Numbered from the stretch's first letter, positions 6,024 to 12,434 are shown. The stretch: 12,434 nt of DNA from an uncultured Oscillospiraceae bacterium (GCA_934573945.1 CAKTMQ010000040.1:1-12434); one strand, 5' to 3'. Translations and numbers: made by a program. The notes: generated from the sequence alone by a model not told the origin.

Positions 6024-7862
6024 GGCCGTTCCTCCTTTTCTTTTCCCAGATAGATCATCAGTGCCGCCATGTCGGCGGGGACGGACGGCGCTGAGCTTTT
6101 CCCGTGCCTCCAGCCGCAGCCCCTGAATGTGGGCGTAGTCCAGCTCCTCCGGCAGCAGACGGCATTCCAGCCGTTCGAATTCCTCCACCTGCTTTTGCTG
6201 GCGTTGGATGTAGCCCTCGTACTTGACGGCGATCTCCACCTGCTCCACCACATCCCGACCCAGTACCGGTGCGCCGGGATCGAAGGGCCTCAGATCCGCG
6301 TAGCTGATCTGAGGCCGCCGCAGCAGATCGATGAGGCGGCATCCATCGGTAACGGGCGTGGTGCCCCGCACCGTCAGCATATCGTTGAGTGCCGGACTGC
6401 CCGGAATGCCGGTGTGCTCCAGCCGCCGGATCTCCTGCGCCACGGCGCGGTACTTGGCCTCCACCGCCGCCAGCCGTTCGGCGCTCACCAGCCCGATCCG
6501 GTGCCCGATGGCCGTCAGCCGTGCGTCGGCGTTGTCCTGCCGCAGCACCAGCCGGTATTCGGAGCGGCTGGTCATCATGCGGTAGGGCTCCTCGGTACCC
6601 TTGGTCACCAGATCGTCGATCAGCGTGCCGATATAGCTCTCGCTGCGCTTGAGTACCAGTGCTTCACGCTCCAGCAGTGCCAGCGCCGCGTTGACGCCGG
6701 CCACAAAGCCCTGTACGGCAGCTTCCTCGTAGCCGGAGGAGCCATTGAACTGCCCTGCGCCGTACAGCCCCGCCACCGCCTTTGTTTCCAGCGTGGGTTT
6801 CAGCGCCAGCGGATCGATGCAGTCGTATTCGATGGCGTAGGCGGGGCGGGTCATCACCGCCTGTTCCAGCCCGGGAATGGTGTGCAGCATCCGGATCTGC
6901 ACCTCCTCCGGCAGGGAGGAGGAGAAGCCCTGAATGTACAGCTCCTCGGTGTCCAGCCCCATCGGCTCGATGAACAGCTGGTGCCGGGGCTTGTCGGCAA
7001 AGCGCACTACCTTCGTCTCGATGGAGGGACAGTACCGCGGGCCGATGCCCTCGATCACGCCGCTGTAGATAGGGCTGCGATCCAGATTCTCCCGGATGAT
7101 CCGGTGTGTCTCCTCATTGGTATAGGTCAGATAACACACCGCCCGGTTTTCCGGCGGCTGCGTTGTCTCAAAGCTGAAGGGCAGGGGAGAGGGGTCGCCC
7201 CGCTGGATCTCCATTTTGGAGAAGTCCACAGTGCGGGCGTTGATCCGGGGTGGCGTGCCGGTCTTGAACCGCCGCAGCGGCAGTCCCAGTGCCCGCAGTG
7301 CATCGCCCAGCGCGGCTGCGGGGTGCATCCCGTCCGGCCCGCTGTCCTCGATGCACTCGCCGATGATGGTGCGCCCGTGGAGGTAGGTGCCGGAACAGAT
7401 CACCGCAGCTTTGACGGAGAACACCGCCCCTGTCCGCAGTACCACCTGCGCCACGTGACCGTCCGCCACCCGGATGTCCACCACCTCGCCCTGCCGGACA
7501 GTCAGGTGGAGCTGCCGCTCCAGTGTGTGCTTCATGATCTTCTGGTATTCCCGCCGGTCAGCCTGCGCCCGCAGCGACCACACCGCCGGCCCCTTGCCCC
7601 GGTTGAGCATCCGATACTGGATGCAGGCGCGGTCAGCCGCCTTGGCCATCTCGCCGCCAAGCGCGTCCAGCTCCCGCACCAGATGCCCCTTGCCGGTGCC
7701 GCCGATGGCGGGATTGCAGGGCATATTGCCTACGGCGTCCAGATTGATGGTAAAGCACACCGTCTCCAGCCCCAGCCTGGCCGCCGCCAGTGCCGCCTCG
7801 ATGCCTGCGTGCCCCGCACCGATCACGGCAATATCAAATTGTCCCGCCGAAAACTCTTTCAT
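6020..7862 (-). CDS. mnmG: tRNA uridine-5-carboxymethylaminomethyl modification enzyme MnmG, frameshifted near the C-terminus
   Basis: An FAD-dependent enzyme that, with MnmE, installs the (carboxymethyl)aminomethyl group on U34 of tRNAs. Visible: FAD site [17 protein letters not shown] from residue 15; [14 protein letters not shown] with a conserved Cys; [26 protein letters not shown]; and [11 protein letters not shown] with the second conserved Cys. The frame is normal up to EKLSAVRP (residue 595). There the usual continuation, about 14 residues with the QASRISG motif, is missing and the frame changes. The expected end, [22 protein letters not shown], is present in another frame (6076-6020) and its TGA would overlap the cyclase ATG. 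In the uninterrupted frame translation instead runs on into the cyclase gene (to 5397). The start is ATG at 7862, with GAGGG 6 nt upstream. Up to residue 595 the protein is complete; loss of the C-terminal tail, which belongs to the MnmE-binding helical domain, may impair it. A sequencing or assembly error is the main alternative. Confidence 0.9.
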
Positions 7863-7899
7863 ACCCGTCCCTCATGGTAAAATAGAAGTAAGTTCCTAT

Positions 7900-7928
7900 A
7901 TTATAATGGTCCTTGTGGCAAAGTGCAA
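7900..7928 (-). promoter_or_regulatory. Sigma-A promoter of the mnmG-gatD operon
   Basis: On the minus strand, TTGCAC (7928-7923) and a perfect TATAAT (7905-7900) are separated by 17 bp. Transcription would begin near 7893, giving a leader of about 30 nt before the mnmG ATG at 7862. The -35 matches in only three positions. Confidence 0.7.
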
Positions 7929-7992
7929 GGGGGACTGTGCATCATGCCAAAAAAGGTAGTAAAAATTTTGGTAAAAATAGATAAAATAGCGC

Positions 7993-8021
7993 TTGCAAAC
8001 CGGCGAGAAGGGGCATATAAT
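7993..8021 (+). promoter_or_regulatory. Strong sigma-A promoter facing right
   Basis: TTGCAA (7993-7998) and a perfect TATAAT (8016-8021) with a 17-bp spacer. The predicted transcript starts near 8028 and covers a possible 25-codon ORF, several hairpins, and, if not terminated, the two-component genes. It is back to back with the mnmG promoter. Confidence 0.75.
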
Positions 8022-8062
8022 AAAACCGTAAAATAAAACAGGAAAGGAGTGTGATAGATACG

Positions 8063-8140
8063 ATGCTGAACAAGCTCATCACGGGTGATCTGGATGACAT
8101 GATCTTTGCAGACTGCGATTGGCAGCCCAGTGATCGGTGA
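8063..8140 (+). CDS. Possible 25-residue leader peptide or small protein
   Basis: ATG to TGA, beginning MLNKLITGDLDDMIFADCDW: acidic, soluble, with no membrane segment. It lies some 35 nt into the transcript from the promoter at 7993-8021. An AAAGGAG sequence is upstream, but at 13-14 nt the spacing is longer than ideal. I do not recognise the peptide. It is followed immediately by hairpin-forming sequence, as in attenuator leaders or small stand-alone transcripts. A chance ORF is possible. Confidence 0.35.
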   Translation: MLNKLITGDLDDMIFADCDWQPSDR

Positions 8141-8142
8141 TC

Positions 8143-8212
8143 ATCCCCCATACGAAGGAACCACGACACATCGGTGCCGTGGCGATTTGCTTTTTTGGGG
8201 ATAAAATTCCCC
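8143..8212 (+). promoter_or_regulatory. Hairpin cluster, candidate attenuator or terminator in the leader
   Basis: Hairpin CCACGACAC-ATCG-GTGCCGTGG (8161-8182, one mismatch) is followed 8 nt later by T6 (8191-8196). ATCCCC (8143-8148) can pair with GGGGAT (8197-8202), enclosing that hairpin, and the same GGGG can alternatively pair with CCCC (8209-8212). Mutually exclusive pairings next to a T tract are typical of attenuation, or this may be the end of the small transcript. I matched no known riboswitch class. Further on, up to 8303, there is a GC-rich hairpin (8238-8246 with 8250-8258), and AGGAGG-N5-GTG opens a four-codon ORF at 8268-8282. Confidence 0.4.
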
Positions 8213-8303
8213 ATAATGATACAAAAAGCGACGTTCCCTCTGCCGCGCCGCGGCGGAGGAGGACGCCGTGAAGATACTGTAAGAATCCGGAAAACGCCGC
8301 GTC

Positions 8304-8348
8304 TTAACGGAATTTTAACGAGACGTTCGTGAAAATCTATGGTACAAT
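8304..8348 (+). promoter_or_regulatory. Promoter of the two-component operon with three 11-bp direct repeats
   Basis: TTAACG at 8304-8309, TTAACG at 8315-8320 and a degenerate TTCGTG at 8326-8331 are each spaced by 11 bp. The extended -10, TGGTACAAT, has its TACAAT at 8343-8348, and there is no good -35. This is the layout of promoters activated by OmpR/PhoB-family regulators, which bind direct repeats with an 11-bp period where a -35 would be. The regulator could be the OmpR-type protein encoded just downstream (autoregulation, inferred). Confidence 0.55.
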
Positions 8349-8394
8349 TTGATCATACTGTGCGCGGCGGATGCATCGGGAGGTGAGGCACTGC

Positions 8395-9525
8395 GTGAAA
8401 AAATGGCATATCCCGTGGCCGGGAGAGTGGACAAAAAAGCGTAAGCTGTTCCACAGAGCTCTCTTGTATTCGGGAAAGGATTTCATTATTTCGGCGGTGC
8501 TGTTTTTTTTCACCGTGCTGCTGTGCCTGCTGCTGCGCTCGGTGGATACCAAAAGCGACACCAGCTATGTGGCGGTGCTGTTCTTTCTGGACGTGTTCCT
8601 GACGGCGCTGCTGACCGACGGGTACCTATTCAGCATCCTCATTGCCGTCACCGGTGTGCTGTGTGTGGACTATGTGTTCACCGCGCCCTATTGGGAGATC
8701 AGCTTCACGCTGGCCGGCTTTCCGCTGACCTTCATCGTCATGATGTTCATCTCACTGGTCACCGGTATGCTGACCAGCCGTGCCAAGCAGGTGGAGACCA
8801 TGAAGCGGGAGACGGAACGGGAACGCATCCACGCCAATCTGCTGCGTGCGGTGTCCCACGACATCCGCACGCCGCTGACCGGCATCGTCGGTGCCACCGA
8901 CGTACTGCTGGAGCAGGAGGAGACGCTGACGGCGCAGCAGCGCCATCAGCTGGCCGCTTCCGCCAACGAGGATGCCCGGTGGCTGATCCGCATCGTGGAG
9001 AACCTGCTGTCCATCACCCGTATCGGCGCCCAGGGTGACACCAAGGTCACCAAGACGCTGGCGGTGGCGGAGGAGGTCATTGAAAGCGCGGTGTCCAAGT
9101 TCACCAGCCGCTGTGACCGCCTGTCGGTACACGTGCATCTTCCCGAGGAGGTGCTGCTGGTGCCGATGGACGAGCTGCTGATCGAGCAGGTGCTGCTGAA
9201 CCTGCTGGAGAATGCCCAGATCCATGCCGAGGGTGCTACCCAGATCGATATTACGCTGGAGAAGCATGACACGATGGCGCGGATCACGGTGGAGGATGAT
9301 GGTGCCGGCATCCCGCCGGAGGAGGTCAAGACCCTCTTTGACAGCAGTGCCCACCAGAGCCAGCAGGGGGACAATAAGCGCAATATGGGCATTGGACTTT
9401 CCGTGTGCAAGACGGTGATGCAGGCGCATGACGGCAGCATCTGGGGGGAGAATGCGAAAAAAGGCGGCGCACGGTTTGTGATTGAATTACCTATGGAGGA
9501 GGACACCCATGAAAATCAAGGATAA
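8395..9525 (+). CDS. Sensor histidine kinase, KdpD-like (membrane DUF4118 plus kinase, no N-terminal KdpD domain)
   Basis: A 376-residue membrane sensor kinase. Hydrophobic segments at about 29-48, 57-74, 78-97 and 107-125 match the four-helix DUF4118 region of KdpD. Then come the phosphoacceptor SHDIRTPL (His155), the N box LLENAQIH (around 270), and the ATP-binding motifs DDGAGI (301-306) and GIGLSV (332-337), all intact. The N-terminal cytoplasmic KdpD/USP sensor part (roughly 400 residues in E. coli KdpD) is absent, and no kdpFABC genes are in view, so the signal may be K+ or osmotic stress but is not certain. I place the start at GTG 8395 (GGGAGGTGA about 8 nt upstream); an in-frame ATG at 8371 has no clear ribosome binding site. 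The 3' end overlaps the regulator gene by 17 nt, so the two are co-translated. Confidence 0.88.
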   Translation: MKKWHIPWPGEWTKKRKLFHRALLYSGKDFIISAVLFFFTVLLCLLLRSVDTKSDTSYVAVLFFLDVFLTALLTDGYLFSILIAVTGVLCVDYVFTAPYWEISFTLAGFPLTFIVMMFISLVTGMLTSRAKQVETMKRETERERIHANLLRAVSHDIRTPLTGIVGATDVLLEQEETLTAQQRHQLAASANEDARWLIRIVENLLSITRIGAQGDTKVTKTLAVAEEVIESAVSKFTSRCDRLSVHVHLPEEVLLVPMDELLIEQVLLNLLENAQIHAEGATQIDITLEKHDTMARITVEDDGAGIPPEEVKTLFDSSAHQSQQGDNKRNMGIGLSVCKTVMQAHDGSIWGENAKKGGARFVIELPMEEDTHENQG

Positions 9526-10216
9526 GGTATTGATCGTGGAGGACGAGCAGAGCATCAGCAATTTCATCTCCATGATCCTGACGGCCAACGGCTACGACAC
9601 CATTGTCGTTCGCAGCGGCGAGGAAGCACTGACCATGATCTCCTCCCACTGTCCCGATCTGATCGTGCTGGATCTGGGGCTGCCGGATATGGACGGCATA
9701 GAGGTGCTCAAGTCTGTCCGTAAATGGTCGAGTCTGCCGGTGGTGGTGGTCTCAGCCCGCCATCATGAGCACGACAAGGTAGAGGCGCTGGATTACGGTG
9801 CCGATGACTATATCTCCAAGCCCTTCGGCACTTCGGAGCTGTTGGCGCGTATCCGCACCGCCATCCGCCATACCCGCACCACGCTGTCCGATCCCCAGAT
9901 CGCCCAGTCCGGCAAATTTACCACCGGTGAGCTGACCATTGATTACGACAAGCATCAGGTGCTGATGCGGGGTGAAAACGCCAAGCTGACGGTCAACGAA
10001 TACAAAATCGTGGCGCTGCTGGGTAAATACGCCGGCAAGGTGCTGACCTATGACTTTATCATCCGGGAGCTGTGGGGGCCCAAGGCCAAGACGGACAACC
10101 AGATCCTGCGGGTGAATATGGCCAACATCCGCCGCAAGATCGAGAAGGATCCCGGCCATCCCGAGTACCTCTTCACCGAGGTGGGCGTGGGTTACCGGAT
10201 GCGTGAGGGTGATTGA
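9509..10216 (+). CDS. OmpR-family response regulator, KdpE-like
   Basis: A 235-residue regulator paired with the preceding kinase. The receiver domain (about 5-118) has the acidic pair Glu11/Asp12, phosphoacceptor Asp55 in LIVLDLGLPD, Ser82 and Lys104 in SKPF. The C-terminal winged helix (about 135-232) includes LTVNEYKIVALL, the VLTYDFIIRELWG segment, the NMANIRRKIE recognition helix and the final VGVGYRM. Sequence character (RSGEEAL, ARHHEHDKVEALDYGADDYISKPFG) is close to KdpE. The start is ATG at 9509, with GGAGGAGG 6 nt upstream, inside the end of the kinase gene. Candidate targets are the 11-bp repeats at 8304-8331 and perhaps those at 12045-12062. A terminator follows directly. Confidence 0.92.
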   Translation: MKIKDKVLIVEDEQSISNFISMILTANGYDTIVVRSGEEALTMISSHCPDLIVLDLGLPDMDGIEVLKSVRKWSSLPVVVVSARHHEHDKVEALDYGADDYISKPFGTSELLARIRTAIRHTRTTLSDPQIAQSGKFTTGELTIDYDKHQVLMRGENAKLTVNEYKIVALLGKYAGKVLTYDFIIRELWGPKAKTDNQILRVNMANIRRKIEKDPGHPEYLFTEVGVGYRMREGD

Positions 10217-10254
10217 CGCCTGTTTCACTTTGCGAAAGTTTTTGTACATAACGC

Positions 10255-10286
10255 AAAAAAGACGTCGTATCCACGGCGTCTTTTTT
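10255..10286 (+). terminator. Intrinsic terminator of the two-component operon
   Basis: A 13-bp stem, 10255-10267 with 10274-10286, with one G-T wobble and a loop TATCCA, ending in T6. It is 39 bp after the regulator stop codon. Confidence 0.9.
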
Positions 10287-10370
10287 CTTGAAAGGAGTGC
10301 TATTCCATAAGAGGACGATAAAGAAAGAGAATACCGCCGCCAGCTGTGCGTTAAGAAACGCCCCGGCTTA

Positions 10371-10399
10371 TTTACAGCCGTCGGGGGAAATAGTACACT
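10371..10399 (+). promoter_or_regulatory. Sigma-A promoter of the NSS transporter gene
   Basis: TTTACA (10371-10376), a 17-bp spacer, and TACACT (10394-10399): 5 of 6 and 4 of 6 matches. The leader of about 45 nt holds a small CCGTA-T6-TACGG hairpin (10409-10424) and the ribosome binding site. An imperfect GC hairpin spans the -35 (CCCCGGC with GCCGTCGGGG). Confidence 0.55.
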
Positions 10400-10451
10400 C
10401 TTCCTACACCGTATTTTTTTACGGCAACCTATTTTGTAAGGAGAGAAAACA

Positions 10452-11879
10452 ATGGAAGAAAGAAAAGGCTTTGGATCCAATTTTGGATTCCTGATGGCTG
10501 CGGTCGGCTCCGCGGTCGGCCTGGGCAACATCTGGGGCTTCCCCAATAAGATGGGTGCCTGCGGCGGCGCGATTTTCCTCATTATCTATCTGGTTCTGGC
10601 GGTCTGCTGCGGCTTCATCGTCATGGTGGGCGAGCTGGCCATCGGTCGTAAGACCGGCAAGGGCGCCGTGGAAGCCTACAAAGTGTTGAGCAAGAAGTTC
10701 AAGTGGATGGGCTGGATGGGCATCCTGTCCGCCTTCTTCATCCTGTTCTTCTACTGCGCACTGGGTGGCTACTGCATCAAGTACGTGGTGCTGAACGTGG
10801 GTGACCTGTTCAATGCGGGCTTCGGCTCCAACGGCCTTAACGGTGCTGAGATCTTCGGTGCGTTCATGTCCAGTCCCGCTGAGTCCATCATCTACGGTCT
10901 GATCTTCGTGGCACTGACCATGGTCATCGTCATGGGCGGTATCGGCGGCGGTATCGAAAAGGTCTGCTCCGTGGGTATGCCCGCTCTGTTCGTGGCGCTG
11001 CTGATCTGTATCATCCGCGCCTGCACCCTGCCCGGCGCCGTGGAGGGTCTGAAGTATATGTTCGTTCCCGGCTGGTCTGTCTCCCAGGGCATCGTGGAGT
11101 CCTCCAACTTCTTTGAGGTGCTTTCCACTGCCGGCGGCCAGATGTTCTTCTCCCTGTCTCTGGGCATGGGCGCCATGATCACCTACGGTTCCTATCTGGA
11201 TAAGAAGGAGAACATTGAAAAGAACGCCATCCTCATCGTGGTTATGGATACGCTGGTGGCGCTGATGGCCGGTCTGTGCGTCATCCCCGGCCGTTTCGCG
11301 CTGGATCCCACCGGTGATCTGGGCGGCCCCAAGCTGCTGTTTATCACCATGCAGAACGTGTTCCACAAGATGGGCGCGGTCGGCCCCATCTTCGGCATCC
11401 TGTTCTATCTGCTGGTGGTCTTTGCGGCCATCTCCTCCTCCATCTCTCTGCTGGAAGTGGTGGTTGCCCACTTCGTGGATAAGGCACGTGAGGCCGGCAA
11501 GGGCGATAAGCGTAAGAGCTACTGCCTGATCGCCGCCGCCGCTGTGGCCGTTGGCTGCATCCTGGTCTGTGCCGACTGCTTGGGCGGCGCGGGTATCGCA
11601 CCGGCAGATATTTTACATATTGAAAATCCCAAAGCATGGGCGGCCGACTGGCTGGACTTCTGGGATATGCTGTCCGAGGGCGTGATGATGCCTCTGGGCG
11701 CACTGCTGATGAGCCTGATGATCGGCTGGGAGATCGGCCCCGAGGTGATCCGGGACGAAGCCGAGCAGCAGGGCAACAAGTTCGGTGCCTATGGCTTCTT
11801 TAAGATCTGCACGAAGATCATCACCCCGCTGTGCATGGTGCTGATCCTGTACGGTCAGCTGAAATCCTTCTTCGGCTAA
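10452..11879 (+). CDS. Sodium-dependent transporter, neurotransmitter:sodium symporter (NSS/SLC6) family
   Basis: A 475-residue inner-membrane protein of LeuT fold, which would couple Na+ entry to uptake of an amino acid or similar solute; the substrate is not readable. The family signature AVGSAVGLGNIWGFPNK is at residues 17-33, in helix 1 with the unwound GLGN. Then come GELAIGRKTGKG, the helix 3 tyrosine region (FYCALGGYC), and about 11-12 hydrophobic segments, including SLSLGMGAMITYGSYL (helix 6/7 region) and SSSISLLEVVVAHF (helix 8). In LeuT and animal members the motif is (W/L)RFP, where the Arg forms the outer gate; here that position is Gly29. I recall this variant from a bacterial subgroup. 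The start is ATG at 10452, with AAGGAG 8 nt upstream. It has its own promoter and a strong terminator, so it is monocistronic. Confidence 0.93.
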   Translation: MEERKGFGSNFGFLMAAVGSAVGLGNIWGFPNKMGACGGAIFLIIYLVLAVCCGFIVMVGELAIGRKTGKGAVEAYKVLSKKFKWMGWMGILSAFFILFFYCALGGYCIKYVVLNVGDLFNAGFGSNGLNGAEIFGAFMSSPAESIIYGLIFVALTMVIVMGGIGGGIEKVCSVGMPALFVALLICIIRACTLPGAVEGLKYMFVPGWSVSQGIVESSNFFEVLSTAGGQMFFSLSLGMGAMITYGSYLDKKENIEKNAILIVVMDTLVALMAGLCVIPGRFALDPTGDLGGPKLLFITMQNVFHKMGAVGPIFGILFYLLVVFAAISSSISLLEVVVAHFVDKAREAGKGDKRKSYCLIAAAAVAVGCILVCADCLGGAGIAPADILHIENPKAWAADWLDFWDMLSEGVMMPLGALLMSLMIGWEIGPEVIRDEAEQQGNKFGAYGFFKICTKIITPLCMVLILYGQLKSFFG

Positions 11880-11924
11880 GAAAATGTTTGGCAGTCAAAG
11901 AAAATTTTTGCGGTAAGAATATAT

Positions 11925-11962
11925 AAAAAACCTGCCGGAGTTGTCACTCCGGCAGGTTTTTT
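11925..11962. terminator. Strong intrinsic terminator after the NSS transporter
   Basis: A perfect 17-bp stem (11925-11941 with 11946-11962) and a tetraloop TGTC, with A6 and T6 at the ends, so it can work on both strands. It lies 46 bp after the transporter stop codon. Confidence 0.95.
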
Positions 11963-12039
11963 GCCCGGTTTTGTCCTCAAAATGTGCGTGAAGCGGTCAA
12001 TCTGCGGCAAATGTGAACAATTTGTGAAATAAACCAAAT

Positions 12040-12090
12040 CGTTCGTTAAAAACTTGTTAAAAGAACTGAAAAAATGTGAAGAACTTGACA
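12040..12090 (+). promoter_or_regulatory. Regulatory region before the antiporter: 11-bp repeats and a consensus -35
   Basis: GTTAAAA at 12045-12051 and 12056-12062 are direct repeats with an 11-bp period, preceded by CGTTCGT (12040-12046), a heptamer that also occurs in the repeats before the two-component genes (8324-8330). A consensus TTGACA is at 12085-12090; its only -10 candidate, TATAAA at 12106-12111, is 15 bp away, which is short. The promoter position is therefore uncertain. Repeated TGTGAA at 12012-12017 and 12024-12029 is also noted without assignment. Confidence 0.35.
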
Positions 12091-12111
12091 ATGATGCAAG
12101 GAGGTTATAAA

Positions 12112-12126
12112 ATGAAGGCACCATAA
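12112..12126 (+). other. Four-codon ORF with a consensus ribosome binding site
   Basis: ATG AAG GCA CCA TAA, preceded by AAGGAGG at 7 nt spacing, which is better placed than the site of the downstream gene. A further three-codon frame (ATG AGG AGG TAA, 12130-12141) contains the Shine-Dalgarno sequence of the antiporter gene itself. These may form a translated leader that affects reinitiation at 12151, or may be leftover sequence. Confidence 0.3.
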
Positions 12127-12150
12127 ATCATGAGGAGGTAAATCTCAACA

Positions 12151-12434
12151 ATGGAAAAGAAAAGTACCAAGATAGCGTATTTTGTTGCGCTGGGCATCTT
12201 TATCGTGCTGCTGGCCGTACTCGGCATCACGTTTAAGGGTGCACCCCTGCCTACGCTGGAAGTTGATGGCGAGATGATCGAAGCCACCACTCCCTTCGCA
12301 GGTACTTTCTGGTCTCTGCTGCCCCCCATCGTGGCCATCGTGCTGGCTCTGATCAGCAAGGAAGTGTATTCCTCACTGTTCCTGGGCTGCCTGGTGGGCG
12401 CACTGCTGGTCAGCAACTTCCACCCCTGGGAGAC
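12151..12434 (+). CDS. NhaC-type Na+/H+ antiporter family protein, N-terminal part (3' end outside window)
   Basis: The first 94 codons of a gene that runs off the window. Residues 7-27 form a first membrane helix (IAYFVALGIFIVLLAVLGIT). After a short acidic extracytoplasmic loop (about 33-48) comes GTFWSLLPPIVAIVLALISK EV, SSLFLGCLVGALL and NFHPWE. The block SLLPPIVAIVLALISKEV is characteristic of the NhaC-like antiporter family in Firmicutes, integral membrane proteins exchanging Na+ (or other cations or organic acids) for H+. The start is ATG at 12151, with AGGAGG 12 nt upstream, a somewhat long spacing. The exact substrate cannot be stated from this fragment. Together with the Na+-coupled transporter and Kdp-like sensor upstream it suggests a cation-related neighbourhood. 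Confidence 0.85.
   Translation, partial: MEKKSTKIAYFVALGIFIVLLAVLGITFKGAPLPTLEVDGEMIEATTPFAGTFWSLLPPIVAIVLALISKEVYSSLFLGCLVGALLVSNFHPWE

Noticed and set aside
6069..7880. Long plus-strand open frame opposite mnmG
   Set aside because: Same artefact of high third-position GC; the minus-strand frame encodes recognisable MnmG motifs.
8143..8260. Known riboswitch before the kinase gene (ydaO, fluoride, Na+ or Li+ classes considered)
   Set aside because: I could not match conserved core sequences of any of these classes by eye; only generic hairpins are supported.
10288..10494. 68-codon plus-strand frame after the two-component terminator
   Set aside because: It spans the promoter and start of the transporter gene in another frame and its product shows no known features.
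10419..11471. Minus-strand open frame opposite the NSS transporter
   Set aside because: His/Asp/Gln-rich shadow product without a ribosome binding site; the plus strand encodes a clear membrane transporter.
1..12434. CRISPR array, tRNA or rRNA genes, insertion sequence
   Set aside because: No regularly spaced repeats with spacers, no complete tRNA cloverleaf, no transposase ORF or terminal repeats were seen.

Overview
The window comes from a GC-rich, low-GC-type-signal Firmicute: probably a gut Clostridium-like organism of the Oscillospirales (Ruminococcaceae/Oscillospiraceae). This is inferred from strong AGGAGG ribosome binding sites, bacterial sigma-A promoters, U-tailed hairpin terminators, a MurT/GatD-type cell-wall pair and an IleRS with an AMHKS variant of the KMSKS motif. 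No sequence search was possible, so the taxonomy is an inference.

Layout. (1) 1-1552: the C-terminal half of isoleucyl-tRNA synthetase and its terminator. (2) 1590-2077: a divergent pair of very small genes. One encodes an Arc-type ribbon-helix-helix protein and the other a 53-residue protein that may be of the same fold. Between them lie GATAAC repeats that overlap the predicted promoter. (3) 2113-3081 (minus): an XRE-type helix-turn-helix fused to a multi-pass membrane domain, followed upstream by a perfect 18-bp inverted repeat. (4) 7862-3299 (minus): a tight four-gene operon, mnmG - cyclase-family hydrolase - murT-like ligase - gatD-like subunit, with ATGA overlaps or 2-nt gaps and a good promoter with a perfect TATAAT. 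(5) 7863-8394: a 532-bp divergent regulatory region with a strong rightward promoter, a possible 25-codon leader peptide, hairpins, and three 11-bp-spaced direct repeats just before the next promoter. (6) 8395-10286: a two-component system resembling a shortened KdpD and KdpE. (7) 10452-11962: a sodium-dependent NSS-family transporter with its own promoter and terminator. (8) 12151-end: the start of an NhaC-like Na+/H+ antiporter.

Points that stand out. The gatD-like gene has lost both the nucleophilic Cys and the catalytic His of class I glutamine amidotransferases, while its MurT-like partner looks intact. The mnmG reading frame is broken near its 3' end: a short deletion removes the conserved QASRISG region and shifts the frame, so mnmG reads straight into the cyclase gene as one 821-codon frame. 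The original mnmG end survives in another frame and would overlap the cyclase start by ATGA. The right third looks like a cation-homeostasis neighbourhood (Kdp-like sensing, Na+-coupled uptake, Na+/H+ exchange), with 11-bp tandem repeats of the kind bound by OmpR-family regulators in front of both the two-component genes and the antiporter gene.
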